From: CAYZMS01 sp964479625
Lineage (GTDB): Bacteria > Bacteroidota > Bacteroidia > Chitinophagales > Saprospiraceae
DNA length: 64,000 bases
Assembly: GCA_964479625.1 (NCBI GenBank)
Contig: CAYZMS010000009.1
Coordinates: 1-64,000 of the forward strand
Reading direction: 5' to 3'
Each line of letters opens with the position of its first letter. The first letter of the stretch is position 1. This document shows positions 15,624-23,737 of this stretch, one piece after another. The notes under the pieces are model-generated. The model was not told the DNA's origin. It did no database searches and saw only the letters and a list, made by a program, of their open reading frames with translations. A program made the translations under genes and the position numbers.

Positions 15624-16682
15624 ATGCAAGGTAATGTTCCTTCCAGAAAAAAGGATTTTTACAAGGTTCAGGGGCCTTTTGAAGCTTATCTTAAAGCGTA
15701 TAATCGTGCGATAAGCCTGCCCTTGCAATACGAGGACTTACTGCGTTATTCCACTTCCATTCCCCTGATCGATCAGGAGGGAGTGGATACGCTCTGGGAA
15801 ACCGTTTTTTTCTCTGAATCGGATCAGCGGGAGCTTTATGACAGCCTCACCTATATTTACGCCTTGTTGAAAACAGATGGAGAACGGGAGGTCATGCAAC
15901 ACCTGGCGGTGGCGCGAATTGATTATTGCACCTTCGGGAATTCCAAACCTTTTCGTATCAGGATCATCAACCGCTTAAACGATAATTACGATCATTTCTA
16001 CGTGAAGCGTGCCGATGCTTCCCGAATCTACGGCCTGGAGCTGGAAGAGTTACTATCTCCCAACAGCGTCGTATACCTGCTGGATCGCGCGACCCTGATC
16101 GAAGAACACATTGCCGGCATCCCGGGCGACGTCTTTATTAAAAACCACCTGCAACAACCCGCCTTCGACCAGATCCGGATAGCGAAAGAGTTCGTGAAAT
16201 TCAACGAGCGTTGCTTCGTGCGACTTTTGGGAGATATGCGCTCCTATAATTACATTGTTGACCTTACTCCTGACATAGAAGGAAATCAATACCGGCTTCG
16301 GGCCATCGATTTTGATCAGCAATCCTATGAAGGTCGAAAAAGCTTCTACCTGCCGCAATATTTTAAAGAAAATAACCCCATTATTTTTTTGGGAATAAAG
16401 CACATGACCCCGGAAACTGTCCGGCAGTACCAATTGGAAGAGCGAAGTCTGATCGCCGCCAGGGTAAAGGCTCAGCAGGATCGCGTAAACGAACTTATGA
16501 AGGTTATGATACAAGATCAGATCTCCAGCCCGGAAAAAGTAAAGCAACTCGGTCGGGAGCTAGGGCAACATCATCGACATCCGGCATTTGAGGATTGTGA
16601 CACCATGGGCGCTATAGTACTCACTAACATTAAACTACTACTGGCCAAGGACTTTAAGCAAAGTATAGTAATTGACGTATAG
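15624..16682 (+). CDS. Uncharacterised protein with protein-kinase-like fold
   Basis: 352 residues, no signal peptide. I do not know a name for this family, but motif order suggests a kinase-like fold: Lys128 in HFYVKRA with an acidic helix after it (LELEELL, about 139-143), a possible hinge near HIAGIPGDVF, a catalytic-loop-like LLGDMRSYNYIV with Asp204 and Asn209 spaced exactly as in kinases (D then N five residues later), and a DFG-like AIDFDQ at 229. The last 100 residues are helical and charged. It could be a small-molecule or protein kinase, or an inactive relative. It stands alone between the prpE remnant and a long non-coding region. Confidence 0.6.
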   Translation: MQGNVPSRKKDFYKVQGPFEAYLKAYNRAISLPLQYEDLLRYSTSIPLIDQEGVDTLWETVFFSESDQRELYDSLTYIYALLKTDGEREVMQHLAVARIDYCTFGNSKPFRIRIINRLNDNYDHFYVKRADASRIYGLELEELLSPNSVVYLLDRATLIEEHIAGIPGDVFIKNHLQQPAFDQIRIAKEFVKFNERCFVRLLGDMRSYNYIVDLTPDIEGNQYRLRAIDFDQQSYEGRKSFYLPQYFKENNPIIFLGIKHMTPETVRQYQLEERSLIAARVKAQQDRVNELMKVMIQDQISSPEKVKQLGRELGQHHRHPAFEDCDTMGAIVLTNIKLLLAKDFKQSIVIDV

Positions 16683-16831
16683 ATCCGTTCCTTAAAAAAA
16701 GAGCTCGAATAACCAGTGGGGGAATACCTGGCCCTTCCGCTCTTCCAGGGGTGACAAAACCAGTACGTTGGGTGGATACATTTCGTGTTGAGGAGGGAAT
16801 GGTTTGGATGGTATTCTAGTCAATAAAAAAC

Positions 16832-16861
16832 GCCCCTCCTCGAAAAAATCCGAAGAGAGGC
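16832..16861 (-). terminator. Intrinsic terminator candidate, minus strand
   Basis: Read on the minus strand, an 11-bp stem (two G-U pairs) with an 8-base loop is followed by G and six T residues. It lies downstream of the LuxE-like/saccharopine-dehydrogenase-like operon, 340 bases past its stop. Confidence 0.55.
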
Positions 16862-16985
16862 TATCCCAAAAACCGATTATACGTTATTCTTATGAAGAAG
16901 CACAATAGGAGTTTATACCCAATAGCACATCCGCTTATTTAAAGTTGACCGGACTCATAGTAGTTGAGAAGACGACTATCCCTAA

Positions 16986-17009
16986 TGAACATTTGTTTTT
17001 GAATGTTCA
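16986..17009. repeat. Perfect 8-bp hairpin
   Basis: TGAACATT and AATGTTCA enclose TGTTTTTG. No T-run follows on either strand, so it is not a standard terminator. Role unknown. Confidence 0.4.
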
Positions 17010-17104
17010 GAACGCTGTCTAAAAAGGCAAGTAAAGTAACACCAAAGCTCTAGCGGCGCTGGCGTAAAAAGAAAGCAAACCATTTTGCGGTTTACTGAGC
17101 ATAT

Positions 17105-17161
17105 TTTGACCTAGCACCGGTTTTTGGGCTCGAAAGGTAACCCAATAATTTCTAGGTCAAA
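17105..17161. repeat. 10-bp inverted repeat
   Basis: TTTGACCTAG (17105-17114) and CTAGGTCAAA (17152-17161) are perfectly complementary, 37 bases apart. They lie just past the 3' end of the minus-strand operon. This could be the ends of a very small mobile fragment or a structured 3' untranslated region. Confidence 0.4.
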
Positions 17162-17203
17162 TTTATATTAATTCTTTCGATTTAACAAAATACTAAGGGA
17201 ATT

Positions 17204-18253
17204 TTAGGAGTTAAGGCTTTCTCGTTCGGAACCAGGGAAGTCCAGAATGAAGTCAGGGCCGTACAATTCTGCGGGTGTATGAGGCCCTACCTGGTAGTTG
17301 CCATCCATCACAGCCCGGGCTATGGCGAGCGCGGTCATGGCGGTTAGGGTATAGCCCTCGGGACCCTTCCAGCGGGCAGACCTGGTCTCTCCTTTTTGGT
17401 TGCTCACCCGAGCCCAAACCATAGAGTAGGCCTGTTCTCTTTGTTCGGGGCTGGGGCCAGCCGGGCGGCTTTCCAAATCCTTGAGCATTCGTTTTTTTGC
17501 GGCTGCAGTATTCAGTAACCAGCGCAGATAGGGTTGCAATTTAGCCTTTCGGATCGTTTTAGGTGAAGCGGCGGTGTAGGTTATGATATTGGGAATACCA
17601 GTGGAATAATAAGCGGTGGAAACATCGCCCCAGGGGATACTCATACATTTTCGGGGCTTATCCTGGAAGGGGACGGTTAGGACGTGTTTGGCAACGGGGA
17701 CTTTGACGATCTTTCCGTTACGACGTTCGGCACCGGGTTTACCCATGCCTTCGATGGTGGTCCGACGAGTCCCCCGGGACATTTTGCCATGGGCGGTAGT
17801 AAATGCGATCTCTAACTTATTGGCATCGGGCAGCTGCTGTTTCAAATGGAGGGCAAGGCAATCCGTTGGTACCACGTCGAAACCTACGCCGGGCATAAGC
17901 AGCACTCCTGCCTTAACAGCTTCTGCCTGTAACTTTCTGGACAATTCGAAAACCTGGATCTCCCCGGTAATATCCAGGTAGTGGGTATCGCTGTCTATGC
18001 AGGCCTCCATCATCGCCCGGGCTGTTTTTTGAAAAGGCCCGGCGGCATGTATAACCAGTTCCTCGGGTTTGAGTAAGCGGCGCAATACGCTGGGTTGATC
18101 CAGGGAGACCACCCGGTAAGGAAAACCTGTTTGTTCGGATTGGGCCTTTAGTTTCTCTTTATTCCGGCCGGCTAGGAGTAGTTTTTGCCCCTTTTCTTTT
18201 GCTCTTTCGGCAATCAGACTTCCCGTATAGCCATAGGATCCATATAAAACCAT
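17204..18253 (-). CDS. Saccharopine-dehydrogenase-like NAD(P)-binding oxidoreductase
   Basis: 349 residues. The N-terminus is a Rossmann nucleotide-binding segment (MVLYGSYGYTGSLIAERA, pattern GxxGxxG) followed by LLLAGRNKEKL and VIHAAGPF, characteristic of the saccharopine-dehydrogenase NADP-binding family that also includes trans-acting enoyl reductases. GVGFDVVPTDCLALHL is also typical of that group. The substrate is unknown; lipid or polyketide reduction is as likely as amino-acid metabolism. The start lies seven bases after the stop of the LuxE-like gene, so the two are co-transcribed and probably act in one pathway. Confidence 0.85.
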   Translation of the reverse strand: MVLYGSYGYTGSLIAERAKEKGQKLLLAGRNKEKLKAQSEQTGFPYRVVSLDQPSVLRRLLKPEELVIHAAGPFQKTARAMMEACIDSDTHYLDITGEIQVFELSRKLQAEAVKAGVLLMPGVGFDVVPTDCLALHLKQQLPDANKLEIAFTTAHGKMSRGTRRTTIEGMGKPGAERRNGKIVKVPVAKHVLTVPFQDKPRKCMSIPWGDVSTAYYSTGIPNIITYTAASPKTIRKAKLQPYLRWLLNTAAAKKRMLKDLESRPAGPSPEQREQAYSMVWARVSNQKGETRSARWKGPEGYTLTAMTALAIARAVMDGNYQVGPHTPAELYGPDFILDFPGSERESLNS

Positions 18254-18260
18254 GTGTTGT

Positions 18261-19289
18261 TTATTTTTGAATTTCGTTGATCATCAGGTTGCAACCCCTA
18301 AGGTCGCTTTCGTCCATTCGGCCTAAAATACGAAAACTACCGTCGGGATAAACTTTTCCCAGGTCTTCTGTGGCTATAAAGCTAATGGTATCCAAATTAG
18401 CCAGGTCGATCAGGTTGATCGCGCCGGTTTTTCCGGCCTGCTGAAGGCTGAAGGGATCATTGATCTCCCTGCTCCTACATCGAAGGGTAGGAGTAGGGTA
18501 GAAGAGGCCCTCTTCTTGGCTGTAGGCCTGGGAAAGTAGCTCGGTCATGCCGTATTCAGAATGAATTTGGTCGAGGCTGAAGGTCTTTTTTAAAATTGCG
18601 TGTAATTCCTCTCTGGTAATTTCCCTTCTACGCCCTTTCATCCCGCCGGTTTCCATGACGATCAGGCCTTCGTATTTAAGAGGGAAGCGTTCTGCCAGTT
18701 CCCAAAGGGCAAAACTGACGCCCAGCAGCAAAACCGGTGCCTGCTTCGACCGGCACCGTTCCAGTCGATCCAGCAAGGCTTCGTAGTCATGGAGGAAAAA
18801 ACCACTGCTTTCGAATTTTGATCTTCGAATGAAATCCTCCACCATGAAAATTAATGAGGAGTCATTGCGTTCCAGATAAGAGGGTAGTAGAGCCAGGATG
18901 CAGTAGTCGGAAGGGTCACCATAAAAAGCCTGGAACCCGCGCAATGCATTCTCCCGGTACCATTGCTCCTCATACAAAAAATGCCGGGAGGTGGCGGTGC
19001 CGGTGGTGCCGCTGGAGGTGAAAATATGCGCTGGTTCCCAACTGCCGGTCTGAATTCGATGTTGTTTGAAAAAACCGATCGGCAAATAAGGAATGGCTTC
19101 CAGGCGATCAACCTTTTCCGGTCGGCAAGCGATGAGTTTCAGGTATTCCCTGTATAAATGGTTATATTCTGATTGGTATCGGAATACCTGCAGGGCAGTC
19201 TTTTCGAAACTTGCACTGTTAACAGACCGCAGCTGTTTTAAAATTTGACTGCGAACCGACGGAAAATTTGGACGGCCTGTAGCACCCAA
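18261..19289 (-). CDS. LuxE-like acyl-protein synthetase/acyl-activating enzyme
   Basis: 342 residues from a TTG start. FTSSGTTG is the nucleotide-binding loop of adenylate-forming enzymes, and the context (IPYLPIGFFKQHRIQTG before it, GGMKGRRREITREEL and SEYGMTELLSQAY after it) matches the LuxE/acyl-protein synthetase family. In luminous bacteria LuxE activates fatty acids for reduction to aldehydes; Bacteroidota carry homologs with no luciferase and an undefined role. Here its operon partner is a reductase-like protein. Cytoplasmic. The first 15 residues are uncertain because the start is not ATG. Confidence 0.85.
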   Translation of the reverse strand: MGATGRPNFPSVRSQILKQLRSVNSASFEKTALQVFRYQSEYNHLYREYLKLIACRPEKVDRLEAIPYLPIGFFKQHRIQTGSWEPAHIFTSSGTTGTATSRHFLYEEQWYRENALRGFQAFYGDPSDYCILALLPSYLERNDSSLIFMVEDFIRRSKFESSGFFLHDYEALLDRLERCRSKQAPVLLLGVSFALWELAERFPLKYEGLIVMETGGMKGRRREITREELHAILKKTFSLDQIHSEYGMTELLSQAYSQEEGLFYPTPTLRCRSREINDPFSLQQAGKTGAINLIDLANLDTISFIATEDLGKVYPDGSFRILGRMDESDLRGCNLMINEIQK

Positions 19290-19434
19290 AAGCTTGATTT
19301 TTGTTTATTTTAAATGACCTGAGCTCTTTAAAGTGGTCCGTTCTTAGAACCTTAATTGCACTGACAAAGTTGAACTTTATTCTCCAAGCCCAAATGCTAA
19401 GGCATTCTAAAACAATTAACGGAAAAAAATAAGA

Positions 19435-19935
19435 ATGAAAAGTCCTCTTCTTGCAATTTTATCGGCATTGGTAGTTTTAGTCCTGAACCAGTCTTGTCAG
19501 GAAGCACCCAATTATCCGGATGAGCCGGAGATCGTCTATATGGGCTTGAGTAAGGCAGATGTACTCCAGGGGCGTCCAATGAACCCTAATGACACCTTGA
19601 CCATCATGTTCAGTTTTACCGATGGGGATGGCAATTTGGGCAGTAACGACAGCCTGAACGTTTTTTTAACCGACAGCCGGGATGGCTTTCGGCATACCTT
19701 CAAGATCGATAAGTTTGAGACGGTAGGCGCTGCAAATGGAATCTCGGGGGAGGTGGAATTGCGCCTGCCCAACAAGGGATATTTCTGTTGTACCTTTCCC
19801 GTCACGGCCCAGGCTTGTATCGTAGTGGATGGTTTTCCTACCGATACGCTAATCTATGAAATACAGGTGCGGGATGAAAATGATAATTACAGTAATGTGG
19901 TGAGAACCGACCCAATTGTCATTCTTTGCCAATAG
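19435..19935 (+). CDS. Predicted lipoprotein, Bacteroidota-type hypothetical
   Basis: 166 residues with a lipoprotein signal ending at LNQSC (Cys about residue 21). The mature part is beta-rich, with an acidic DGDGNLGSNDS segment that could bind calcium and C-terminal IYEIQVRDENDNYSN, similar to Ig-like or cadherin-like sandwiches. It includes a Cys pair (YFCC) and two further Cys. No enzyme motif is visible. It stands alone between two divergently and convergently oriented genes. Confidence 0.65.
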   Translation: MKSPLLAILSALVVLVLNQSCQEAPNYPDEPEIVYMGLSKADVLQGRPMNPNDTLTIMFSFTDGDGNLGSNDSLNVFLTDSRDGFRHTFKIDKFETVGAANGISGEVELRLPNKGYFCCTFPVTAQACIVVDGFPTDTLIYEIQVRDENDNYSNVVRTDPIVILCQ

Positions 19936-19997
19936 GGTGGCCTGGATGTTCTCCCTAAATGAGGGAGAGGTCTTTGGAAAAACCCCCAACTTAAGCA

Positions 19998-20032
19998 GGT
20001 ATCCCAATATAAGGCTGGTGTATTGGGATACC
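19998..20032. terminator. Hairpin between convergent genes
   Basis: GGTATCCCAATA and TATTGGGATACC form a perfect 12-bp stem around 11 bases, between two convergent genes (stops at 19935 and 20106). There is no clean T-run, so termination is inferred from position and stem strength. Confidence 0.5.
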
Positions 20033-20105
20033 TCAATTTCCTCTTCGTTTTTGCCCGTCCAAAATCAACAGACCTATGGACAGCCGGGCTTTTTTGTTCA
20101 GCTCC

Positions 20106-20798
20106 TTATTTTGAAAACTTCGACAATACCATTTTGCTCATCAACTTATCATTTTTGGCATTGAAAGTTTCTGATTTTACAGTACCAACATTTGGTGCAT
20201 ACCAGGTAACTACCTTCGATTCATTATTGCCTCCCATAATTTTTATAGAGGCAATATAACTCAGCTTGTAACAATCAAATGAGCCGGCGGGAGTTTGAAC
20301 GGTTTCTTTAGCTTCTACCTTATGGTCCCGGATATTGAACTTAATATTCATGTTCATGCCTTCCATCCCTACCTTGATAACATTCTCGGAATCGGGTATG
20401 GTCTCACCCACTTTTAAGTCAGTCGGGATTAGAAAGCCATCTCCCTCAATTTCCACATCCAGGCTGGCAAAGGCCTGCATGGACTCTTCGGGTAATAAGT
20501 CGGAGACGTCCAATTTCAGGCTTTGGCCATCGCATTCTACGACAAAGGAACCCTCGGTGGTGTTTTTCCCTTTGGCATCCGTTACTTTGGTTTGGACTAC
20601 GGCTATTTGGCCCCCACCGGATAGGCTTTCCACAGATTCTACAAGGTGTGCTGTAGTGCCTTCCAGTTTGTCCTTTTTGGTGAAGTTCTGGTATTCCATT
20701 TGGACGCCCTCTTCGAAGGCGAACAGGGTAGAACAATCTTGGGCATGAAGGAAATGTACTCCTGCGAGCAGGGTAATTAGTAAGCAAATTGGTTTCAT
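20106..20798 (-). CDS. Secreted beta-rich protein of unknown function
   Basis: 230 residues from the ATG at 20798 (MKPICLLITLLAG), which gives a standard signal peptide ending HAQ; the in-frame extension upstream has no signal character. The mature protein alternates short beta strands and shows features of periplasmic DUF3108-like lipocalin-shaped proteins (VQTPAGSFDCYKLSYIASI, KVVTWYAPNVGTVKSETF). The family assignment is tentative. A role in outer-envelope maintenance or lipid handling would fit related proteins but is not shown here. Confidence 0.7.
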   Translation of the reverse strand: MKPICLLITLLAGVHFLHAQDCSTLFAFEEGVQMEYQNFTKKDKLEGTTAHLVESVESLSGGGQIAVVQTKVTDAKGKNTTEGSFVVECDGQSLKLDVSDLLPEESMQAFASLDVEIEGDGFLIPTDLKVGETIPDSENVIKVGMEGMNMNIKFNIRDHKVEAKETVQTPAGSFDCYKLSYIASIKIMGGNNESKVVTWYAPNVGTVKSETFNAKNDKLMSKMVLSKFSK

Positions 20799-20942
20799 AA
20801 AGCGCATATCGGTTAAAGTGATTGGTGAATGAAATCTTAAATATTTAATAAATGTCCGTTCCGAAACAAGTCCCGGAAGAAAGGAAGCAACAATGAGCTG
20901 GAGGATGTAGTTTCTAAATGAAAAGTACAAAAAATAAAAGCC

Positions 20943-21650
20943 ATGTACCCAACTTCTCTAGGATTGATCGCCATTTTTCTGATGTTGCAAACCAATGCCT
21001 GGTCTCAGCTAGGACACGAGACCTGGGACCAGTTGCTGCGACAGCATGTAAGTAGTATTGGGAAAGTAGATTACGTCGCCATAAAGGGGAAAAAAGCTGC
21101 ACTGGGAAAATACCTAAGCACCTTAAGCACTACCCCACCCGCTACATCCTGGTCAAAAAAAGAGACCATGGCCTATTGGATTAACCTATATAACGCCTAC
21201 ACTGTTAAATTGATTGTAGATAATTACCCCTTAGGCAGTATCCGGGAGTTGGAAAACGGTAAGGTATGGGATAAAAAATGGATCCCTGTTGGGGGAAAAA
21301 CCTACTCCCTCAACCAGATCGAACACGACATCCTTCGACCCAAATACAAGGATGCCAGAATTCATTTTACGGTTAATTGTGCGGCAAAGTCCTGCCCACC
21401 ACTGCTAAATGCTGCCTACACAGCTGAAAAGCTGGAAAGTCAACTGGAAAGTCAAACCAAAAAATTCATCAATAATTCGCAATACAATTCCCTGGAGCCC
21501 GGAAAAGTTGCGATTTCCAGGATCTTTGACTGGTATAAAGAGGATTTCGGTAATGTAGTAGAATACCTGGATAGGTATGCCGAACTCGATATTGAGGAAA
21601 ATGCTATTGTGAGTTATAAATCGTATAATTGGGATTTGAACGGAAAGTAA
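20943..21650 (+). CDS. DUF547-domain secreted protein
   Basis: 235 residues with an N-terminal signal (MYPTSLGLIAIFLMLQTNAWS). It has the DUF547 core: KKETMAYWINLYNAYTVKLIVD, then DARIHFTVNCAAKSCPPL containing the conserved Asn-Cys-Ala and Cys-Pro-Pro residues. Some relatives are described as thiol-protease-like, but no activity has been established for the family that I can rely on. It is likely periplasmic. The RNA-methyltransferase pseudogene starts 12 bases after its stop, so they may once have formed an operon. Confidence 0.85.
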   Translation: MYPTSLGLIAIFLMLQTNAWSQLGHETWDQLLRQHVSSIGKVDYVAIKGKKAALGKYLSTLSTTPPATSWSKKETMAYWINLYNAYTVKLIVDNYPLGSIRELENGKVWDKKWIPVGGKTYSLNQIEHDILRPKYKDARIHFTVNCAAKSCPPLLNAAYTAEKLESQLESQTKKFINNSQYNSLEPGKVAISRIFDWYKEDFGNVVEYLDRYAELDIEENAIVSYKSYNWDLNGK

Positions 21651-21662
21651 GCGGGCATTATA

Positions 21663-22853
21663 ATGGAATTACCCCAAGCCTTTCGGCAACAAATGGCAAT
21701 ACAACTGGGCGAGCTGGAAGCAAAGGTTTTTTTTGAAAGCCTGGAACAATCAGCACCTACCTCCGTCCAGATCAATCTCGAAAAACCGGCCTTTCATTCG
21801 GAAGGCCTGGAGGCAATTCCCTGGAATCCCAATGGCTACTATTTGCCGGAGCGCCCGGTATTCACCCTTGACCCTTTCCTGCATGCAGGGGCCTATTATG
21901 TGTAGGAGGCTTCTTCCATGTTTGTGGATCATGCCGTTCGAACCCTTTTCTCGAAAGAAAGGCTTTTAAAAGTGCTGGACCTGGCTGCCGCTCCAGGGGG
22001 GAAAAGTACCCTTCTGCTAGATGCTCTACCCAAAGGAAGCCTACTGGTTGTCAATGGAGTGATCCAGAGTCGCTTCCAGACCCTTAAACATAAACTGGCG
22101 CGTTGGGGTAGGTCAAATTTTTTGTGTATCAATCTAGATCCCCGGCAGTTTTCAGACCTGGAGGGCTTTTTTGATCTGGTGTTGGTCGATGCTCCCTGCA
22201 ATGGGTAGGGCCTCTTTCGAACGGATAGTGCCGCACGAAAGGAGTGGAGTCCTGATCATGTTCGTTTGTGCGGTGCCCGGCAAAGGCGCATCCTGCAGGA
22301 TGCGCAACAACTGATCCGTCCAGGAGGCGTTTTATTGTAAGCTACCTGTACTTTTAATCCGGTCGAGAACGAAGCTTCATTGGAAGCCCTGACCAGTGGC
22401 GGCCTGTTCGAATGGCTTACCTTGGAGGTGCCTTCCAATTGGAACCTGGAGGCTACTTAGAGTGGAGGGTTCCGTTTTTATCTCCATCGAATTAAAGGGG
22501 AAGGGTTTTTGCTGGCTGCTTCTACCTGTAAGCCGGAGTGGGTCGAAACCCTCTGGACAGCCCTGCCGCGCCTGCAACCTGGGTTACCCTTAGGTAGCTG
22601 GAAGGGCAGGCAGTTTATTCCTTCTGCAGAAATTGCCCTAAACCTAATGCTACATCCCCGCCATTTCGGACCGGAACTCGATCGACAACAGGCCCTGAAA
22701 TACCTCAAAAAGGATACCATCCTCCCGGAAAAGGCCCGCCCCGGCTGGCAGACCATGCAATACAGGGGATTGCCTCTGGGATGGCTTAAAGTATTGAAAA
22801 ATCGGGCCAATAACTACTATCCGAAAGCCTGGCGTATCCGAATGGATCTTTAA
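21663..22853 (+). pseudogene. RsmF-like rRNA/tRNA (cytosine-C5) methyltransferase pseudogene
   Basis: A single continuous frame of 396 codons encodes an NOL1/NOP2/Sun-type m5C methyltransferase. It has LDLAAAPGGKSTLLLD (SAM-binding motif I), VLVDAPCNG (with the release Cys) and ATCTFNPVENE (with the catalytic Cys). It is interrupted by four in-frame stops: TAG 21903-21905 (Gln expected), TAG 22206-22208 (Glu or Ser expected in the PCNGxGLF motif), TAA 22338-22340 (Tyr expected before ATCT) and TAG 22458-22460. No frameshift is seen. The ends are complete, including the C-terminal RNA-binding part. Multiple stops in conserved motifs mean no full-length protein is made unless stops are read through. 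Confidence 0.88.
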
Positions 22854-22975
22854 GAAAGGCCGGACTGCCCTTTGCTTTGTTGCCGGACCTCCTAAGGTTA
22901 AGCTGGCAAGCAACCACTACCAGGGAAAGGGAGATGAGGAATAGTGTAGCTCTCCTCATAATAATTGTCCATCAC

Positions 22976-23668
22976 TCATGCCAACTGATTCATATCCCGC
23001 ACCAAAATCCTGCCCCGGTTGAAATAAATAAGATCGGATTTGCGCAGTTCATTGAGCACCAGGGTTACTGTTTGCCGGGAGGTGCAGGTGATATTGGCAA
23101 TGTCCTGATGGGTAAGGGAGTGCTTGAGCAACATCTCGTAGCCTACGCGCTTGCCCCGGTCATTTACCGAATCCTTGATGAATTCGATAATTCGGGTGCG
23201 GGCATCTTTAAAAATGAGGGATTCTAATTTGTGCTCGGCCTTGACGAGTCGCTGGCCAAAGCTACTCATGATCTGGTCGCAAAGGGCAAAATTTTGGCGC
23301 ATCAGGGTTTTGAAATCAATGACCCGAACAGCGAACAGGAAGACCTTCTCCTTGAGCACCTGGGCAAAATCCTGACGTTTAGTTTCCCCGACCAAGCCCA
23401 ATTCACCAAATGCGGCTAAGGGGTGGATTAGGCTTTTAATGATCTCCTTACCATCGCTGGAATGCGTGCCGATCTTTACGGAACCCTGAGCCAAAAAATA
23501 AACATGCTCCGATAGCTCTCCCGGCATGTAAATAAAACTGTAGCGGTCTTTTTCCTGAAATTCCATGAAATGCGCCAGCAACTCCTGCTCTTCAGGCTGT
23601 AATACATCGAGTAATGGAAATTGTCGAATGAAACTAAGCTTGGCTTCTTTATACATGGCAATGGACAT
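22976..23668 (-). CDS. Crp/Fnr-family transcriptional regulator
   Basis: 230 residues. The N-terminal cyclic-nucleotide-binding-like barrel covers about residues 20-140 (YMPGELSEHVYFLAQGSVKI, then AFGELGLVGETKRQDFAQV), joined by a long helix to a winged helix-turn-helix with LTHQDIANITCTSRQTVTLVLN. The arginine usual for cAMP binding in the phosphate cassette is not clear, and there is no four-Cys iron-sulfur cluster motif, so the signal is unknown. It is transcribed alone, directly upstream of and in the same direction as no obvious target. An ATG four codons in (MYKEAKL) is an alternative start. Confidence 0.9.
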   Translation of the reverse strand: MSIAMYKEAKLSFIRQFPLLDVLQPEEQELLAHFMEFQEKDRYSFIYMPGELSEHVYFLAQGSVKIGTHSSDGKEIIKSLIHPLAAFGELGLVGETKRQDFAQVLKEKVFLFAVRVIDFKTLMRQNFALCDQIMSSFGQRLVKAEHKLESLIFKDARTRIIEFIKDSVNDRGKRVGYEMLLKHSLTHQDIANITCTSRQTVTLVLNELRKSDLIYFNRGRILVRDMNQLA

Positions 23669-23737
23669 TTATCAAATGTTTCGATTGCCTATAGGACACC
23701 AAACTTTATTCTTCCCCCTATGGAAGAGGGCATTTTT

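Larger units (their letters stand above)
16683..17203. other. Long non-coding region with several hairpins
   Basis: No open frame looks real. It contains a minus-strand terminator-like hairpin (16832-16861), a tight hairpin (16986-17009) and a 10-bp inverted repeat (17105-17114 with 17152-17161). The repeat arms, TTTGACCTAG and its complement, enclose 37 bases. I cannot assign it to a known RNA or mobile element. Confidence 0.5.

Noticed and set aside
21918..22208. Separate short methyltransferase genes
   Set aside because: They are pieces of one frame separated by stop codons; listed as one pseudogene.
13586..22853. Genome-wide stop-codon reassignment to explain in-frame TAG/TAA/TGA
   Set aside because: The stops replace different expected residues (Trp, Glu, Gln, Tyr), all three stop codons are involved, frameshifts also occur in two of the genes, and most genes in the window end normally at TAG, TAA and TGA.
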